Shown one piece after another: positions 45,661 to 54,434 of a stretch of 64,000 nt of DNA (position 1 is the first letter of the stretch; each line of letters starts with the position of its first letter). Location of the stretch: positions 106,305-170,304 of the forward strand of contig NZ_FNBP01000008.1 of the NCBI RefSeq assembly GCF_900102535.1, in the 5' to 3' direction. Source of the stretch: Sulfitobacter delicatus (GTDB lineage Bacteria; Pseudomonadota; Alphaproteobacteria; Rhodobacterales; Rhodobacteraceae). The notes beneath the pieces are model-generated. The model searched no databases. It was given only the letters and a program-made list of their open reading frames with translations, and was not told the DNA's origin. The translations under genes and the position numbers were made by a program.

Positions 45661-45823
45661 TTGGCAGGTCTCCTGACTTGCGGCTCAAACGCCTTGGCCC
45701 GCCTTCCCAGTGCATCTGCACCAGTGGTTTCGGGCCTCGGCTTGCCGCTTACAGTTGCGGGGGCAGCGCCGGAATTTCACCAGCTTCCCTATTCGTCTGC
45801 GATGCGACTTGCAGACACCAAAG
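45661..45823 (-). ncRNA. Cobalamin (adenosylcobalamin) riboswitch upstream of nrdHIEF
   Basis: On the minus strand the sequence contains, in order, GAATAGGGAAGCTGGTGAAATTCC, GGCGCTGCCCCCGCAACTGTAAGC and CCACTGG (here split), TGGGAAGGC, and at the 3' end the B12 box GCCGCAAGTCAGGAGACCTGCC (each given in short pieces). These are the conserved segments of the B12 riboswitch aptamer in the right order and spacing. The leader runs about 120 nt from the B12 box to the nrdH ATG. This would repress the B12-independent class Ib reductase when cobalamin is present, as reported for other RNR operons. Confidence 0.92.
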
Positions 45824-45870
45824 CAACATCATATAGATTTTAATACTAACCGAATGTCAATATATAGTAT
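45824..45870 (-). promoter_or_regulatory. Tandem NrdR-box-like sites, nrd promoter
   Basis: Two imperfect matches to the NrdR box (ACACTATATATAGTGT): ATACTATATATTGACA at 45,855-45,870 and AATCTATATGATGTTG at 45,824-45,839, minus strand, spaced 31 bp apart, the typical three-turn spacing of NrdR box pairs. A -35-like TTGACA overlaps the first box. Each site matches about 9-12 of 16 positions, so this is only a candidate. Confidence 0.5.
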
Positions 45871-46292
45871 CGCGGTGGGGTTGCGTAGAAACGCAATAAC
45901 CGCTGTGGTAGAGCTTGCGGTCAAGGTGAACACGACTGATCAATCCGCGCATTGCGGAGGGCTCACCTAAAGTAGGGCGGAAAAAGGACTTTAGCTGCAC
46001 TATGGGAGTAAGGGCGGAGAGCAGACCTTCGCCGCAGCTGAACAGGATAGTCCTGTTCTAATAGAAAGCGGACGTTCGGCAGCTATTTCGAACATTCTAA
46101 AGCAGCGAAAGGGGCAAAGAGTCCAGCTTGAACGCACGAGGGCCGGAGCTCTTCGCAGTTGCAGCGTAGCTGACTCGGCAGGAGCGGCCCAAGCGGAATT
46201 TGACGTTTGCAGCGATGACCGCCGAGCCGGGACCCTAAGCAATCCGATTTTGCGATGCACCGAGCACACGTCTGGGGCGCCTAAAACATGTC
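45871..46292. other. 420-bp gene-free spacer between nrd and ars operons
   Basis: Low coding quality; an open frame at 46,000-46,269 (minus) shows no recognisable pattern. It contains a GCAGCGTAGCTGAC word near 46,155 that resembles motifs in two other spacers. Confidence 0.4.
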
Positions 46293-46327
46293 TTGCACTC
46301 AGTGTTAAAATTCAATAATACATGAAT
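46293..46327 (+). promoter_or_regulatory. ars promoter with ArsR-type operator; likely leaderless mRNA
   Basis: TTGCAC (46,293-46,298), 17-bp spacer and TAATAC (46,316-46,321) form a weak -35/-10 pair. The inverted repeat ATTCA-N8-TGAAT (46,310-46,327) covers the -10 and matches the ATTCA/TGAAT half-sites of ArsR operators. The ATG starts 2 bp after the operator and no ribosome site precedes it. Confidence 0.5.
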
Positions 46328-46328
46328 A

Positions 46329-47174
46329 ATGGAACAAGAGATCCCACATCGCCTCTCGACCCTCGGCCATCCGCAACGCTTGGCCGTGTTCCGGCTGCTC
46401 ATGCGCCGGTATCCGGACCGTGTTCCGGCGACCGAGCTGGCGCTGACGCTCGACCTCAAGCCGAACACGCTTTCGACCTACGTAAAGGCACTCATGCAGG
46501 CGCGCTTAGTCACTCAGGAGCGTGTCGGAACCTCGCTGCGCTATGCGATTGACATGAATGCAGCCCGCGAGACCTTCGACTACCTGCTGCGCGACTGCTG
46601 TCGCGGTCGCCCGGACCTCTGTTCCCCCTTTGCCGCTATTGGCTTCGACGGAGACAGTCCCATGACGGATCGCAAGTACAATGTCCTCTTCATCTGCACC
46701 GGCAATTCCGCGCGCTCGATATTTGCAGAGTCGATCCTGCGCATGGAAGCAGGAGCCAGGTTCGTGGCCTACTCCGCAGGCACCAAACCAAGATCTGAGC
46801 TCAATCCCTTCGCGCTCGAAGTTCTGGAGCAGAAAGGGCATGATACGTCAGTTCTGGAGACAAAGAACCTGTCGGTCTTTCAGGGCGAGGGGGCGCCCGC
46901 GTTCGACTTCGTCTTCACTGTCTGCAATCAGGCGGCCAATGAAGAATGCCCCGCATGGCCTGGCCAAGCCGTCAGTGCGCATTGGGGCATGCCGGACCCT
47001 GTCAAAGCCACGGGCTCTGACGCCGAAAAGAGCTTGGCCTTTCAGCAGAGCTACGGCGCGCTCTTGAACCGCATCAAAGCTTTCACAGCCCTGCCTATCT
47101 CGTCTCTCGACCGGATCGGGTTGCAGAAGGCCGTCGACACCATCGCACAAACGAATGAAGGAGCCTCCGCGTGA
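46329..47174 (+). CDS. ArsR-type regulator fused to LMW-PTP-type arsenate reductase
   Basis: 281 residues. Residues 1-95 are an ArsR/SmtB winged helix ([46 protein letters not shown]), with an additional [10 protein letters not shown] segment at its end that may supply the arsenic-sensing thiols. Residues 110-281 are a low-molecular-weight phosphatase-type arsenate reductase whose P-loop is ICTGNSARS (about residue 122), with late cysteines in [12 protein letters not shown]. It would sense and reduce arsenate to arsenite in one protein. Overlaps the GAPDH gene by 4 bp. Confidence 0.9.
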   Translation: MEQEIPHRLSTLGHPQRLAVFRLLMRRYPDRVPATELALTLDLKPNTLSTYVKALMQARLVTQERVGTSLRYAIDMNAARETFDYLLRDCCRGRPDLCSPFAAIGFDGDSPMTDRKYNVLFICTGNSARSIFAESILRMEAGARFVAYSAGTKPRSELNPFALEVLEQKGHDTSVLETKNLSVFQGEGAPAFDFVFTVCNQAANEECPAWPGQAVSAHWGMPDPVKATGSDAEKSLAFQQSYGALLNRIKAFTALPISSLDRIGLQKAVDTIAQTNEGASA

Positions 47175-48169
47175 CCACATACGCCCTCAACGGCCTCGGC
47201 CGGATCGGCAAACTTGCCCTGAAGCCATTGCTGGAAAACGGGGCCGAGATCGCCTGGATCAACGACGCCGTGGGCGATCCGGAGATGCACGCCCATCTTT
47301 TGGAGTTCGACACTGTGCATGGGCGCTGGAAAGCCGAATTTTCACATGATGCGGACAGCGTGACTGTTGATGGCACGCGGCTTCCGTTCATCGGAACAAA
47401 AAACATTGAAGACCTGCCATTGGACGGCGTGGATGTGGTGATCGACTGCACCGGGGTCTTCAAGTCCGAGGCAAAGCTCGCGCCCTACTTCGCAGCGGGT
47501 GTGGCGAAGGTGGTCGTCTCGGCCCCCGTGAAGGACGCAGATGCCGCCAATATCGTCTACGGTGTGAACCATCACATCTACGAGCCGGGCAAACATCGGA
47601 TCGTGACAGCGGCAAGCTGCACAACCAACTGCCTTGCGCCGGTCGTAAAGGTCATCCACGAGAATCTCGGCATCAAACACGGTTCGATAACGACGATCCA
47701 TGATGTGACAAATACGCAAACCATTGTCGACGGCCCCGCAAAGGATCTCCGTCGCGCACGCTCGGCCCTGAACTCACTGATCCCGACGACGACGGGCAGT
47801 GCCACTGCGATCACGCTCATCTATCCGGAGCTGACAGGGCGGCTGAACGGGCACGCAGTCCGGGTCCCGCTGTTGAATGCCTCTCTGACCGATTGCGTCT
47901 TCGAGGTGGCGCGCGGAACCACAGCCGAAGAGGTCAACGCCCTCTTCAAGTCAGCGGCTGAGGGCGAATTGAAGGGTATCTTGGGCTACGAAGAACGACC
48001 GCTCGTCTCGACCGACTATACCAATGATGAACGCTCCAGCATCGTGGATGCACCGTCGACAATGGTCATCAACGACACACAGGTGAAAATCTATGCCTGG
48101 TACGACAACGAGATGGGCTACGCGCATCGTCTTGTCGATGTGGCGCTGATGGTCGGAGCATCCCTGTGA
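47171..48169 (+). CDS. Glyceraldehyde-3-phosphate dehydrogenase of the arsenic operon
   Basis: 332 residues from a GTG at 47,171. Type I GAPDH: NAD site [12 protein letters not shown], catalytic Cys in [11 protein letters not shown] (about residue 150), NEMGY near the end. Placed between an arsenate reductase gene and ArsJ and overlapping both by 4 bp, so its job is probably to make 1-arseno-3-phosphoglycerate from arsenate for export rather than glycolysis. A housekeeping GAPDH should exist elsewhere. Confidence 0.93.
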   Translation: MTTYALNGLGRIGKLALKPLLENGAEIAWINDAVGDPEMHAHLLEFDTVHGRWKAEFSHDADSVTVDGTRLPFIGTKNIEDLPLDGVDVVIDCTGVFKSEAKLAPYFAAGVAKVVVSAPVKDADAANIVYGVNHHIYEPGKHRIVTAASCTTNCLAPVVKVIHENLGIKHGSITTIHDVTNTQTIVDGPAKDLRRARSALNSLIPTTTGSATAITLIYPELTGRLNGHAVRVPLLNASLTDCVFEVARGTTAEEVNALFKSAAEGELKGILGYEERPLVSTDYTNDERSSIVDAPSTMVINDTQVKIYAWYDNEMGYAHRLVDVALMVGASL

Positions 48170-49440
48170 CCGATACCCCCACGCGGCCTGAGGGGCTGTC
48201 GGCCTATATAGCTGTCACAGCGGCCTATTGGGCCTTCATGCTGACGGACGGCGCGCTTAGAATGTTGGTCTTGCTGCACTTTCACACACTGGGGTTCAGC
48301 CCGGTGCAGCTCGCCTATCTCTTCGTGCTCTATGAAGTTGCAGGCATGGTGACCAACCTCTGCGCCGGGTGGATCGCGGCTCGCTTCGGGTTGACCTCAA
48401 CGCTCTATGCCGGTCTCGGGCTTCAGGTTTTGGCACTGCTTGCCTTGGCACAGCTCGATCCGACGTGGGTCATTGGCGCTTCCGTGGCCTATGTTATGGT
48501 GGTTCAAGGTGCCAGCGGCGTGGCCAAGGATCTGGCGAAAATGTCTTCGAAGTCGGCGGTAAAAATATTGGCTCCCTCCGAAAATGGCGGGTTGTTTCGC
48601 TGGGTTGCGGTGCTCACCGGTTCGAAGAACGCGGTGAAAGGCCTTGGCTTCCTGCTGGGGGCTGCGCTGCTGGCAACGCTCGGATTTGTCTGGGCCGTTC
48701 TTGGAATGGCAGCGATCCTGGCTGTCATCCTGATGGCCGTGTTGTTCGCAATGCCCGCGGGTCTGCCGAAGGGCCGCAAGGGGGCGAAATTCTCGGAAGT
48801 CTTCTCCAAGTCTTCGAACGTGAACTGGCTGTCGGCGGCGCGGGTGTTTCTGTTCGGGGCACGCGACGTCTGGTTCGTGGTTGGTATTCCGATCTATTTC
48901 TACGCGGTGTTGTCTGACGGAACCGTGTCCGGGAACCGAGCGGCCTTTTTCATGATCGGGACGTTCATGGCGGTCTGGGTGATCCTCTACGGTCTTGTAC
49001 AGGCCGCCGCCCCGCGCATTCTGAACGCGTCCTCCCGGCCAGAGAGTGACTTGGTGCTTGCCGCGAAGGGTTGGGCCTGGGCCCTTGCGGCAGTTCCGGC
49101 GATCCTGACGACCGCGGCCTTGGCATCTGATGGCCCTCAAACCTGGCTTACCGCCGTGTTGGTAGGAGGCTTGCTCGTCTTTGGCGCAATCTTCGCGATC
49201 AATTCGGCGCTCCATTCCTACCTTATCCTCGCCTTCACGGAAGCGGAGCGGGTCACCATGGATGTCGGGTTTTACTACATGGCAAACGCGGGAGGGCGGC
49301 TTCTGGGGACAGTGCTGTCTGGCCTGACCTATCAGCTCGGGGGGCTGTCGCTGATGCTTGGAGCGGCGACGTTCATGGTCGCCTGCTCGGCTTTTGCGGC
49401 CGGGTTCCTGCGCGCTGATCTTCGGGGTTCTACAGCCTAA
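48166..49440 (+). CDS. arsJ: ArsJ organoarsenical efflux permease (MFS)
   Basis: 424 residues from a GTG at 48,166, overlapping the GAPDH gene by 4 bp. About 11-12 hydrophobic segments, MFS style, beginning [28 protein letters not shown], with [23 protein letters not shown] in a loop, a conserved ArsJ block. ArsJ with a partner GAPDH exports 1-arseno-3-phosphoglycerate, which then breaks down to arsenate outside. Last gene of the operon. Confidence 0.93.
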   Translation: MTDTPTRPEGLSAYIAVTAAYWAFMLTDGALRMLVLLHFHTLGFSPVQLAYLFVLYEVAGMVTNLCAGWIAARFGLTSTLYAGLGLQVLALLALAQLDPTWVIGASVAYVMVVQGASGVAKDLAKMSSKSAVKILAPSENGGLFRWVAVLTGSKNAVKGLGFLLGAALLATLGFVWAVLGMAAILAVILMAVLFAMPAGLPKGRKGAKFSEVFSKSSNVNWLSAARVFLFGARDVWFVVGIPIYFYAVLSDGTVSGNRAAFFMIGTFMAVWVILYGLVQAAAPRILNASSRPESDLVLAAKGWAWALAAVPAILTTAALASDGPQTWLTAVLVGGLLVFGAIFAINSALHSYLILAFTEAERVTMDVGFYYMANAGGRLLGTVLSGLTYQLGGLSLMLGAATFMVACSAFAAGFLRADLRGSTA

Positions 49441-49600
49441 GCAATTTTTGAGTTCCGAAGCGGATCTTGAGGATGGCTGAAGCGAAACTCTGTTCTGCCA
49501 TTCGGTCAATGTCCGCGCGACGGGGTCGACTGTGCAATTTGGCCGCGGCTCGTGCCAGCTGAAAAACGGCGGTTGCAAGGTAGGGAAATGGCAAACACGC

Positions 49601-50749
49601 TTACGCGACGCGATTGCCCATGGCGAAGACTGACCGCAAGATCGGAGCGTCATTCATTACCTGAAATTCAATCAGGTCGGCACGCGACCCAATCGCGATT
49701 TCACCGCGGTCGGTCAGGCCGACATGATGGGCTGGCGTACGGGTAACGGTGGCCAGACCCCGTGCCATGCTGCCCCATAGGTTACCCAACCGCACTGCAC
49801 CCAGAAGCAGAGAGGCTGGCACATAATCCGATGACAGGATGTCCAGCAAATCAAGCTCTGCAAGCTCTTTGGCCGCTACGTTGCCAGAATGCGACCCGCC
49901 ACGCACGAGGTTGGGCGCACCCATGATCGTGGCGATATCTTGGTTGTGACACGCCTCAGCGGCCTCGCGGGTCGTGGGGAATTCGGCAAGACGCACGCCA
50001 TGGCCATGGCTGGTGGCAACTTGCGTGGCCGTGGTGTCGTCATGACTGGCCAGAACGGCGCCATAGCGCGCGGCTGCAGCCACCGCTGAGGCTTCATGTC
50101 TTGCTCCAAGTCGCTGCTGCAAGCCATGCAGGAACGTTACGTATTCTCCGAAACCTTCCCGCGGCAGACCGTTCTTGCCGCAGACGTATTCCTCAAACTT
50201 CTGCATGTCACGGAACTGTCGTTGGCCCGGAGTGTGATCCATCAGGCTGACGATGCCGACTTTGTCGTCGGGACCGAACTCGGCCATCTCTTCCTCCAGC
50301 GTCTCGGAGCAGATCTCGGCACGCAAATGGATATGGTGACTGATCGCCAAGGCGCCGCTGTCGCGCATCATAAGGATTTCGTCGGCCATGTTGCGGGCGT
50401 ATTTGCCATAGCGCTTGCGCCCGTCGTCCGAAACGATCGAACCCACCCGGATCGCGTCAAAAACCGTTGTGATCCCGGTGCCAGCCAATTCCCGATCATG
50501 CGCGATGATCGCCGCGCGGTGGGGCCAGTCGACCATGGGCCGGGGTTTCATGTGGCGCTCAAGGTTGTCGGTGTGCAGTTCAACCAAGCCTGGGGCAAGG
50601 TAATTGCCCGCGCAATCGATCTCCCCTTTCGGGACTGTCGCACCTTCCGCGATATCGGCGATTACCCCGTCACGTAGCAGCAGGCTGCCTGTGATAACGC
50701 CATCGGAAAGGATCAGTTTCGCATTGGCCAGAATGGTTTCTTTTGTCAT
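49601..50749 (-). CDS. phnM: Alpha-D-ribose 1-methylphosphonate 5-triphosphate diphosphatase
   Basis: 382 residues from the ATG at 50,749; a 12-codon extension is rejected. Amidohydrolase family: YLAPGLVELHTDNLERHMKPR, with the metal-binding His/Asp; later LMDHTPGQRQFRDM and LSSDYVPASLLLGAVR. It removes pyrophosphate from the PhnI/PhnL product in the C-P lyase pathway. It lies opposite to the DUF1045 gene and separated from phnN by it. Confidence 0.95.
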   Translation of the reverse strand: MTKETILANAKLILSDGVITGSLLLRDGVIADIAEGATVPKGEIDCAGNYLAPGLVELHTDNLERHMKPRPMVDWPHRAAIIAHDRELAGTGITTVFDAIRVGSIVSDDGRKRYGKYARNMADEILMMRDSGALAISHHIHLRAEICSETLEEEMAEFGPDDKVGIVSLMDHTPGQRQFRDMQKFEEYVCGKNGLPREGFGEYVTFLHGLQQRLGARHEASAVAAAARYGAVLASHDDTTATQVATSHGHGVRLAEFPTTREAAEACHNQDIATIMGAPNLVRGGSHSGNVAAKELAELDLLDILSSDYVPASLLLGAVRLGNLWGSMARGLATVTRTPAHHVGLTDRGEIAIGSRADLIEFQVMNDAPILRSVFAMGNRVA

Positions 50750-50795
50750 GAGAACGTCACGCTTGTTGCGCATCCAGGGATGCAAGGAGAAGTGA

Positions 50796-51473
50796 ATGAA
50801 GTTCGACCGCTACGCGATCTACTTTACCCCGCAGGGAAGTCTGGCCGAGGTCGGAGCCGCTTGGCTCGGCTGGGATGTGGCACGCGGACAGCGCGTAGCG
50901 CATCCGCAGGTGGCCGGGCTGGACGTCGGCGGCGTCACCGAAACGCCGCGAAAATATGGTCTTCACGCGACGATCAAGCCGCCCTTCAGCTTGGCTGACG
51001 GTACCTCTGCCGAAGATCTTGTCTTCGCGTTCACGGCGCTCTGCGCGCAGATTGCCCCGGTCACGTTGAAGGGACTGACACTCTCCCGGCTGGGCAGGTT
51101 TCTCGCATTGACCGCAGAGGGAGACAGCAATGCGCTCGATACAATGGCGGCCAAAGTGGTGGCAAACCTCGATGCCTTTCGCGCGCCTCCGTCGGACGCC
51201 GATCTGGCACGCCGCCGCCGGGCCAATCTGACCCCGGCGCAGGAAGCGAACCTTGAACGATGGGGCTATCCTTATGTGATGGATGCGTTTCGCTTTCACA
51301 TCACCCTGACCGGCAAATTGCCCAAGTCCGAACAGGCGCGAGTCAACGCGGCGCTCGTGACCTATTTCAATCCGTATCTGCCGCAACCCTTCGTGTTGGA
51401 CAGCCTGACGCTGGTGGGGCAGGCCGAGGACGGTATGTTTCACGAGGTTCACCGCGCCACACTTTCGGGATAG
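50796..51473 (+). CDS. DUF1045 phosphonate-operon protein
   Basis: 225 residues, with AAGGAGA before the ATG at 50,796. It belongs to the DUF1045 / putative phosphonate-metabolism family. The two motifs HATIKPP (about residue 67) and FHITLTG (about 168) are the HxT/S pair of the 2H phosphoesterase fold, so it may open a cyclic phosphodiester. That fits the cyclic ribose 1,2-phosphate 5-phosphate produced by C-P lyase in some pathways. It is on the plus strand, overlapping the 3' end of phnN by 25 bp, antisense to the rest of the phn genes around it. Confidence 0.85.
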   Translation: MKFDRYAIYFTPQGSLAEVGAAWLGWDVARGQRVAHPQVAGLDVGGVTETPRKYGLHATIKPPFSLADGTSAEDLVFAFTALCAQIAPVTLKGLTLSRLGRFLALTAEGDSNALDTMAAKVVANLDAFRAPPSDADLARRRRANLTPAQEANLERWGYPYVMDAFRFHITLTGKLPKSEQARVNAALVTYFNPYLPQPFVLDSLTLVGQAEDGMFHEVHRATLSG

Positions 51474-51997
51474 AGTGCCGCCAGCGCCAGCGCCACGGTC
51501 TGCGTAAGCGGGCCGGAATTGTCGATTTCAGTTGCCAGGATCTGACCGGGGAGGGCCTGGTCGGCCCGGCTCAGGCGCGCGGAGATTTCCTCTTCGGTCT
51601 CTCGTCCACGCTGTCGCAATCGTGCGGCGAGCACCTCTGGGGCGGCGGTGAGCGCCAGCACCTCGAACCGTTCGAACCGCCGTTTCGCTTGTGGCAGCAC
51701 GCCGCGGGAGAGGTTCGCCAGCACGTCGCGCCCCTCCGAGAGGGCCATCTCCACCGCGATCGGGATGCCATAGCGCAACCCATGCGCGGCCCAACTCAAC
51801 GCAAAGGCACCCTCTGCTTCCAATCGCAGAAACGCGCTTTCGCTGACGCCGTCGAATTCTTCACCACCCGAGTCCCCGGGCCGGGTGATAGCGCGTCTGA
51901 CAAGGAACAGCTCGGGCCGCGCCTTGGCGAGCTTTTCCATTAGACTATCCTTCCCGACGCCCGATGGACCAACGACTGCGATGAAGCGCCCGCTCAT
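51449..51997 (-). CDS. phnN: Ribose 1,5-bisphosphokinase PhnN
   Basis: 182 residues from the ATG at 51,997, overlapping the phnL stop by 4 bp. P-loop GPSGVGKDS (about residues 9-17), guanylate-kinase-like fold, LVRRAITRPGDSGGEEFDGVSE. Makes PRPP from ribose 1,5-bisphosphate after C-P lyase. Its 3' end overlaps the antisense DUF1045 gene by 25 bp. Confidence 0.92.
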   Translation of the reverse strand: MSGRFIAVVGPSGVGKDSLMEKLAKARPELFLVRRAITRPGDSGGEEFDGVSESAFLRLEAEGAFALSWAAHGLRYGIPIAVEMALSEGRDVLANLSRGVLPQAKRRFERFEVLALTAAPEVLAARLRQRGRETEEEISARLSRADQALPGQILATEIDNSGPLTQTVALALAALYPESVAR

Positions 51998-52677
51998 GCG
52001 GCCATTCCGGGGGTGAAGCGGGTCACGTCCACTTCGCGATCGCAAATCTGCTCGCGGGCAGCTTCGTCGTGGAAAATCCCCACAATTGCCGTCCCGCGCG
52101 CTTTAGCTTCTTCGATCAGCGCCAGCACGGTTGCGCGGTTTGTGGCATCGAGGCTTGCCGTCGGCTCATCCAGCAACAGAACAGGGTAGGGATGTGCGAA
52201 GCCGCGGGCGATATTGACCCGCTGCTGTTCGCCGCCGGAAAAAGTTGTCGGGCTTAGCTGCCAAAGGCGTTCGGGGATATTGAGTTGCGCCAACAATTCG
52301 CGGGCCCGGTCGCGGGCTTCTGCCTCGCTGCGGCCCACCGCACGCAACGGTTCGGCAACGACATCCAGTGTCGCCACACGGGGTACGACGCGCAGAAATT
52401 GACTGACATAGCCCAGCACATGGCGGCGCAGCATCAATATCTCGCGGGGGGAAGCGCGAGCGACGTCCAGATCGCCCACCATGATCCGGCCCGCGGCGGT
52501 CAGATAATTGCCATAGATCATCCGCATCAAGGTGGACTTCCCCGCTCCGGAGGCCCCGGTCAGGGCCACGCATTCGCCCTTCGCGACGCTCAACTCTCCG
52601 CCGCTCATGACTGGGATCACCACCGCACCCTGATTGTGCAGGGTGAAGGATTTGCTCACATTTTCCACGCGTATCAT
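51994..52677 (-). CDS. phnL: C-P lyase ABC-type protein PhnL
   Basis: 227 residues. Walker [12 protein letters not shown] (about 38-48), signature TFSGGEQQRVNIAR, Walker B PVLLLDEPTASLDA. Part of the C-P lyase supplementary machinery with PhnI, acting on the purine ribose methylphosphonate triphosphate step, rather than transport. It overlaps phnN by 4 bp. Confidence 0.93.
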   Translation of the reverse strand: MIRVENVSKSFTLHNQGAVVIPVMSGGELSVAKGECVALTGASGAGKSTLMRMIYGNYLTAAGRIMVGDLDVARASPREILMLRRHVLGYVSQFLRVVPRVATLDVVAEPLRAVGRSEAEARDRARELLAQLNIPERLWQLSPTTFSGGEQQRVNIARGFAHPYPVLLLDEPTASLDATNRATVLALIEEAKARGTAIVGIFHDEAAREQICDREVDVTRFTPGMAA

Positions 52678-52748
52678 GGGTTCAGCCTTGTTAAACCTGT
52701 TATTGAATCTGGTTGTTTTCTCGGGCTGCTGAGCTGAGAGCTCCGCAG

Positions 52749-53519
52749 TTAGACCTGAAGCACGCTTGAGACGAGAAGCTGCGTGTAGCCATGTTGGGGA
52801 TCGTCCAGCACTTGATCCGTCAGGCCCGATTCCACCACATGGCCGTCCTTCATCACCATCAGCCGATCCGCCAATAGCCGCACCACGGCCAGATCATGGG
52901 TCACGATGATGGCGCTCAGCCCCATCTCGCGCACCAGATTGCGCAGCAGATCCAAGAGCCGCGCCTGCACGCTCACGTCGAGCCCGCCGGTGGGTTCGTC
53001 CATGAAGACCAGCCGCGGACCCGTCACGAGGTTACGGGCAATTTGCAAGCGCTGCTGCATCCCGCCAGAGAAGGACGCCGGACGGTCATCGATCCGGTCT
53101 TCATTGATCTCGACACGTCCCAACCAATCGCTGGCGGTGGCGCGGATCTTGCCGTAATGCCGCGCCCCCACGGCCATCAGCCGCTCCCCCACATTGCCGC
53201 CCGCGCTCACATTCATGCGCAGCCCGTCGCGGGCATGCTGGTGGACGAAGGCCCAATCTGTCCGCGATAGCATTCGGCGTTCCGGCTCGCTCATCGTGAC
53301 CGTGTCGCGCAGCCCATCGGCGCGCGTGTCGAACCGCACCGCCCCGCGATCCGGCGTCAGGTGTCCCGCCAGCGTGTTAAGTAGCGTAGATTTGCCCGAC
53401 CCGCTCTCCCCCACGATCCCCATGACCTCGCCTGGGTAGAGGTCAAAGCTAACGCCGGTGCAGCCGATCCGGGTGCCGTAGTACTTCGCGATGTCTTCGA
53501 CCTGTAGCAGGGGAGTCAT
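52749..53519 (-). CDS. phnK: C-P lyase ABC-type protein PhnK
   Basis: 256 residues from the ATG at 53,519; a 28-codon extension is rejected. Walker A GESGSGKSTLL, signature SFSGGMQQRLQIAR, Walker B RLVFMDEPTGGLDVS. PhnK binds the PhnGHIJ core. Its start overlaps the phnJ stop by 4 bp. Confidence 0.94.
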   Translation of the reverse strand: MTPLLQVEDIAKYYGTRIGCTGVSFDLYPGEVMGIVGESGSGKSTLLNTLAGHLTPDRGAVRFDTRADGLRDTVTMSEPERRMLSRTDWAFVHQHARDGLRMNVSAGGNVGERLMAVGARHYGKIRATASDWLGRVEINEDRIDDRPASFSGGMQQRLQIARNLVTGPRLVFMDEPTGGLDVSVQARLLDLLRNLVREMGLSAIIVTHDLAVVRLLADRLMVMKDGHVVESGLTDQVLDDPQHGYTQLLVSSVLQV

Positions 53520-54427
53520 GCCACGCCCTCCAAAGTTGGAGCCGCATCCGAGCCGCGATGCCCGGCGGCTTGGCGCGCAACGCAATAGTCCGTGTCCGAA
53601 CACATGAACAAACGCCCGCCTTCATCATCGACGATCAACTCGTCAAGATAGCTGTCCTCGGCCCCGCAAAGGCCGCAGAGGTGATCCGCTTTGCTGGCTT
53701 CAAAGGGGTAATCCTCGAAATCCAAAGAGACGACCTGCGTATAGGGCGGCAGCGCATAGATGCGCTGCTCGCGGCCCGCGCCGAAAAGTTGGATCGCGGC
53801 CATTTCCAGTTTTGGATTGTCGAATTTGGGGATCGGCGAGGGGTCCATGACATAGCGGCCCTCGACCTTGACCGGATAGGCGTAGGCCGTGGCGATCGCA
53901 CCGTGCTGGGCGATGTCTTCGTAGAGTTTCACATGCATTAGCCCGTACTCCTCCAGCTCGTGCATCTTTCGGGTCTCGACTTCGGAAGGCTCGAGAAACC
54001 GTAGTGGTTCGGGGATCGGCACCTGATAGACCAGCACCTGATCTTCGCGCAGCTCCGCTTCGGGAATGCGGTGCCGGGTCTGGATAATGCTGGCCTCTGC
54101 AGTGGCTTCGGTCACAGCGACACCGGCGGTCTTTTCAAAGAAGCGACGGATCGAGACGGCGTTGGTCGTGTCGTCCGCCCCCTGATCAATCACCTTGAGT
54201 GTATCATCCGGCGTCAGCACGGCGGCAGAGACCTGCACTCCGCCGGTGCCCCAGCCATAGGGCATTGGCATTTCGCGGCTGGCAAAGGGCACCTGGTAAC
54301 CCGGGATTGCCAAGCTCTTGAGGATGGCACGGCGGATCATTCGCTTGGTCTGTTCGTCCAGATAGGCAAAGTTGTAGTCGCTCATGACGGTATCCGGTGC
54401 ATTCTTGTCCTGTTCGATCTGAGTCAT
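53516..54427 (-). CDS. phnJ: Carbon-phosphorus lyase PhnJ (radical SAM)
   Basis: 303 residues from the ATG at 54,427; 18 upstream codons are rejected. The iron-sulphur motif is complete: CGLC, then 21 residues to MCSDTDYC, i.e. CX2CX21CX5C. Typical blocks are YNFAYLDEQTKRMIRRAILK and PMPYGWGTGG. It cleaves the C-P bond of the ribose 1-phosphonate 5-phosphate. Confidence 0.96.
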   Translation of the reverse strand: MTQIEQDKNAPDTVMSDYNFAYLDEQTKRMIRRAILKSLAIPGYQVPFASREMPMPYGWGTGGVQVSAAVLTPDDTLKVIDQGADDTTNAVSIRRFFEKTAGVAVTEATAEASIIQTRHRIPEAELREDQVLVYQVPIPEPLRFLEPSEVETRKMHELEEYGLMHVKLYEDIAQHGAIATAYAYPVKVEGRYVMDPSPIPKFDNPKLEMAAIQLFGAGREQRIYALPPYTQVVSLDFEDYPFEASKADHLCGLCGAEDSYLDELIVDDEGGRLFMCSDTDYCVARQAAGHRGSDAAPTLEGVA

Positions 54428-54434
54428 GGCAGCC

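Noticed and set aside
45661..45843. Open frame through the riboswitch region
   Set aside because: The conserved cobalamin aptamer on the opposite strand explains the conservation; the frame has no ribosome site.
46000..46269. 89-residue open frame in the nrd-ars spacer
   Set aside because: No start signal and no pattern; the spacer looks degenerate.
48397..49653. 418-residue open frame antisense to arsJ
   Set aside because: Rich in Arg, His, Pro and Gln, as expected for the reverse frame of a hydrophobic membrane protein gene; no start signal.
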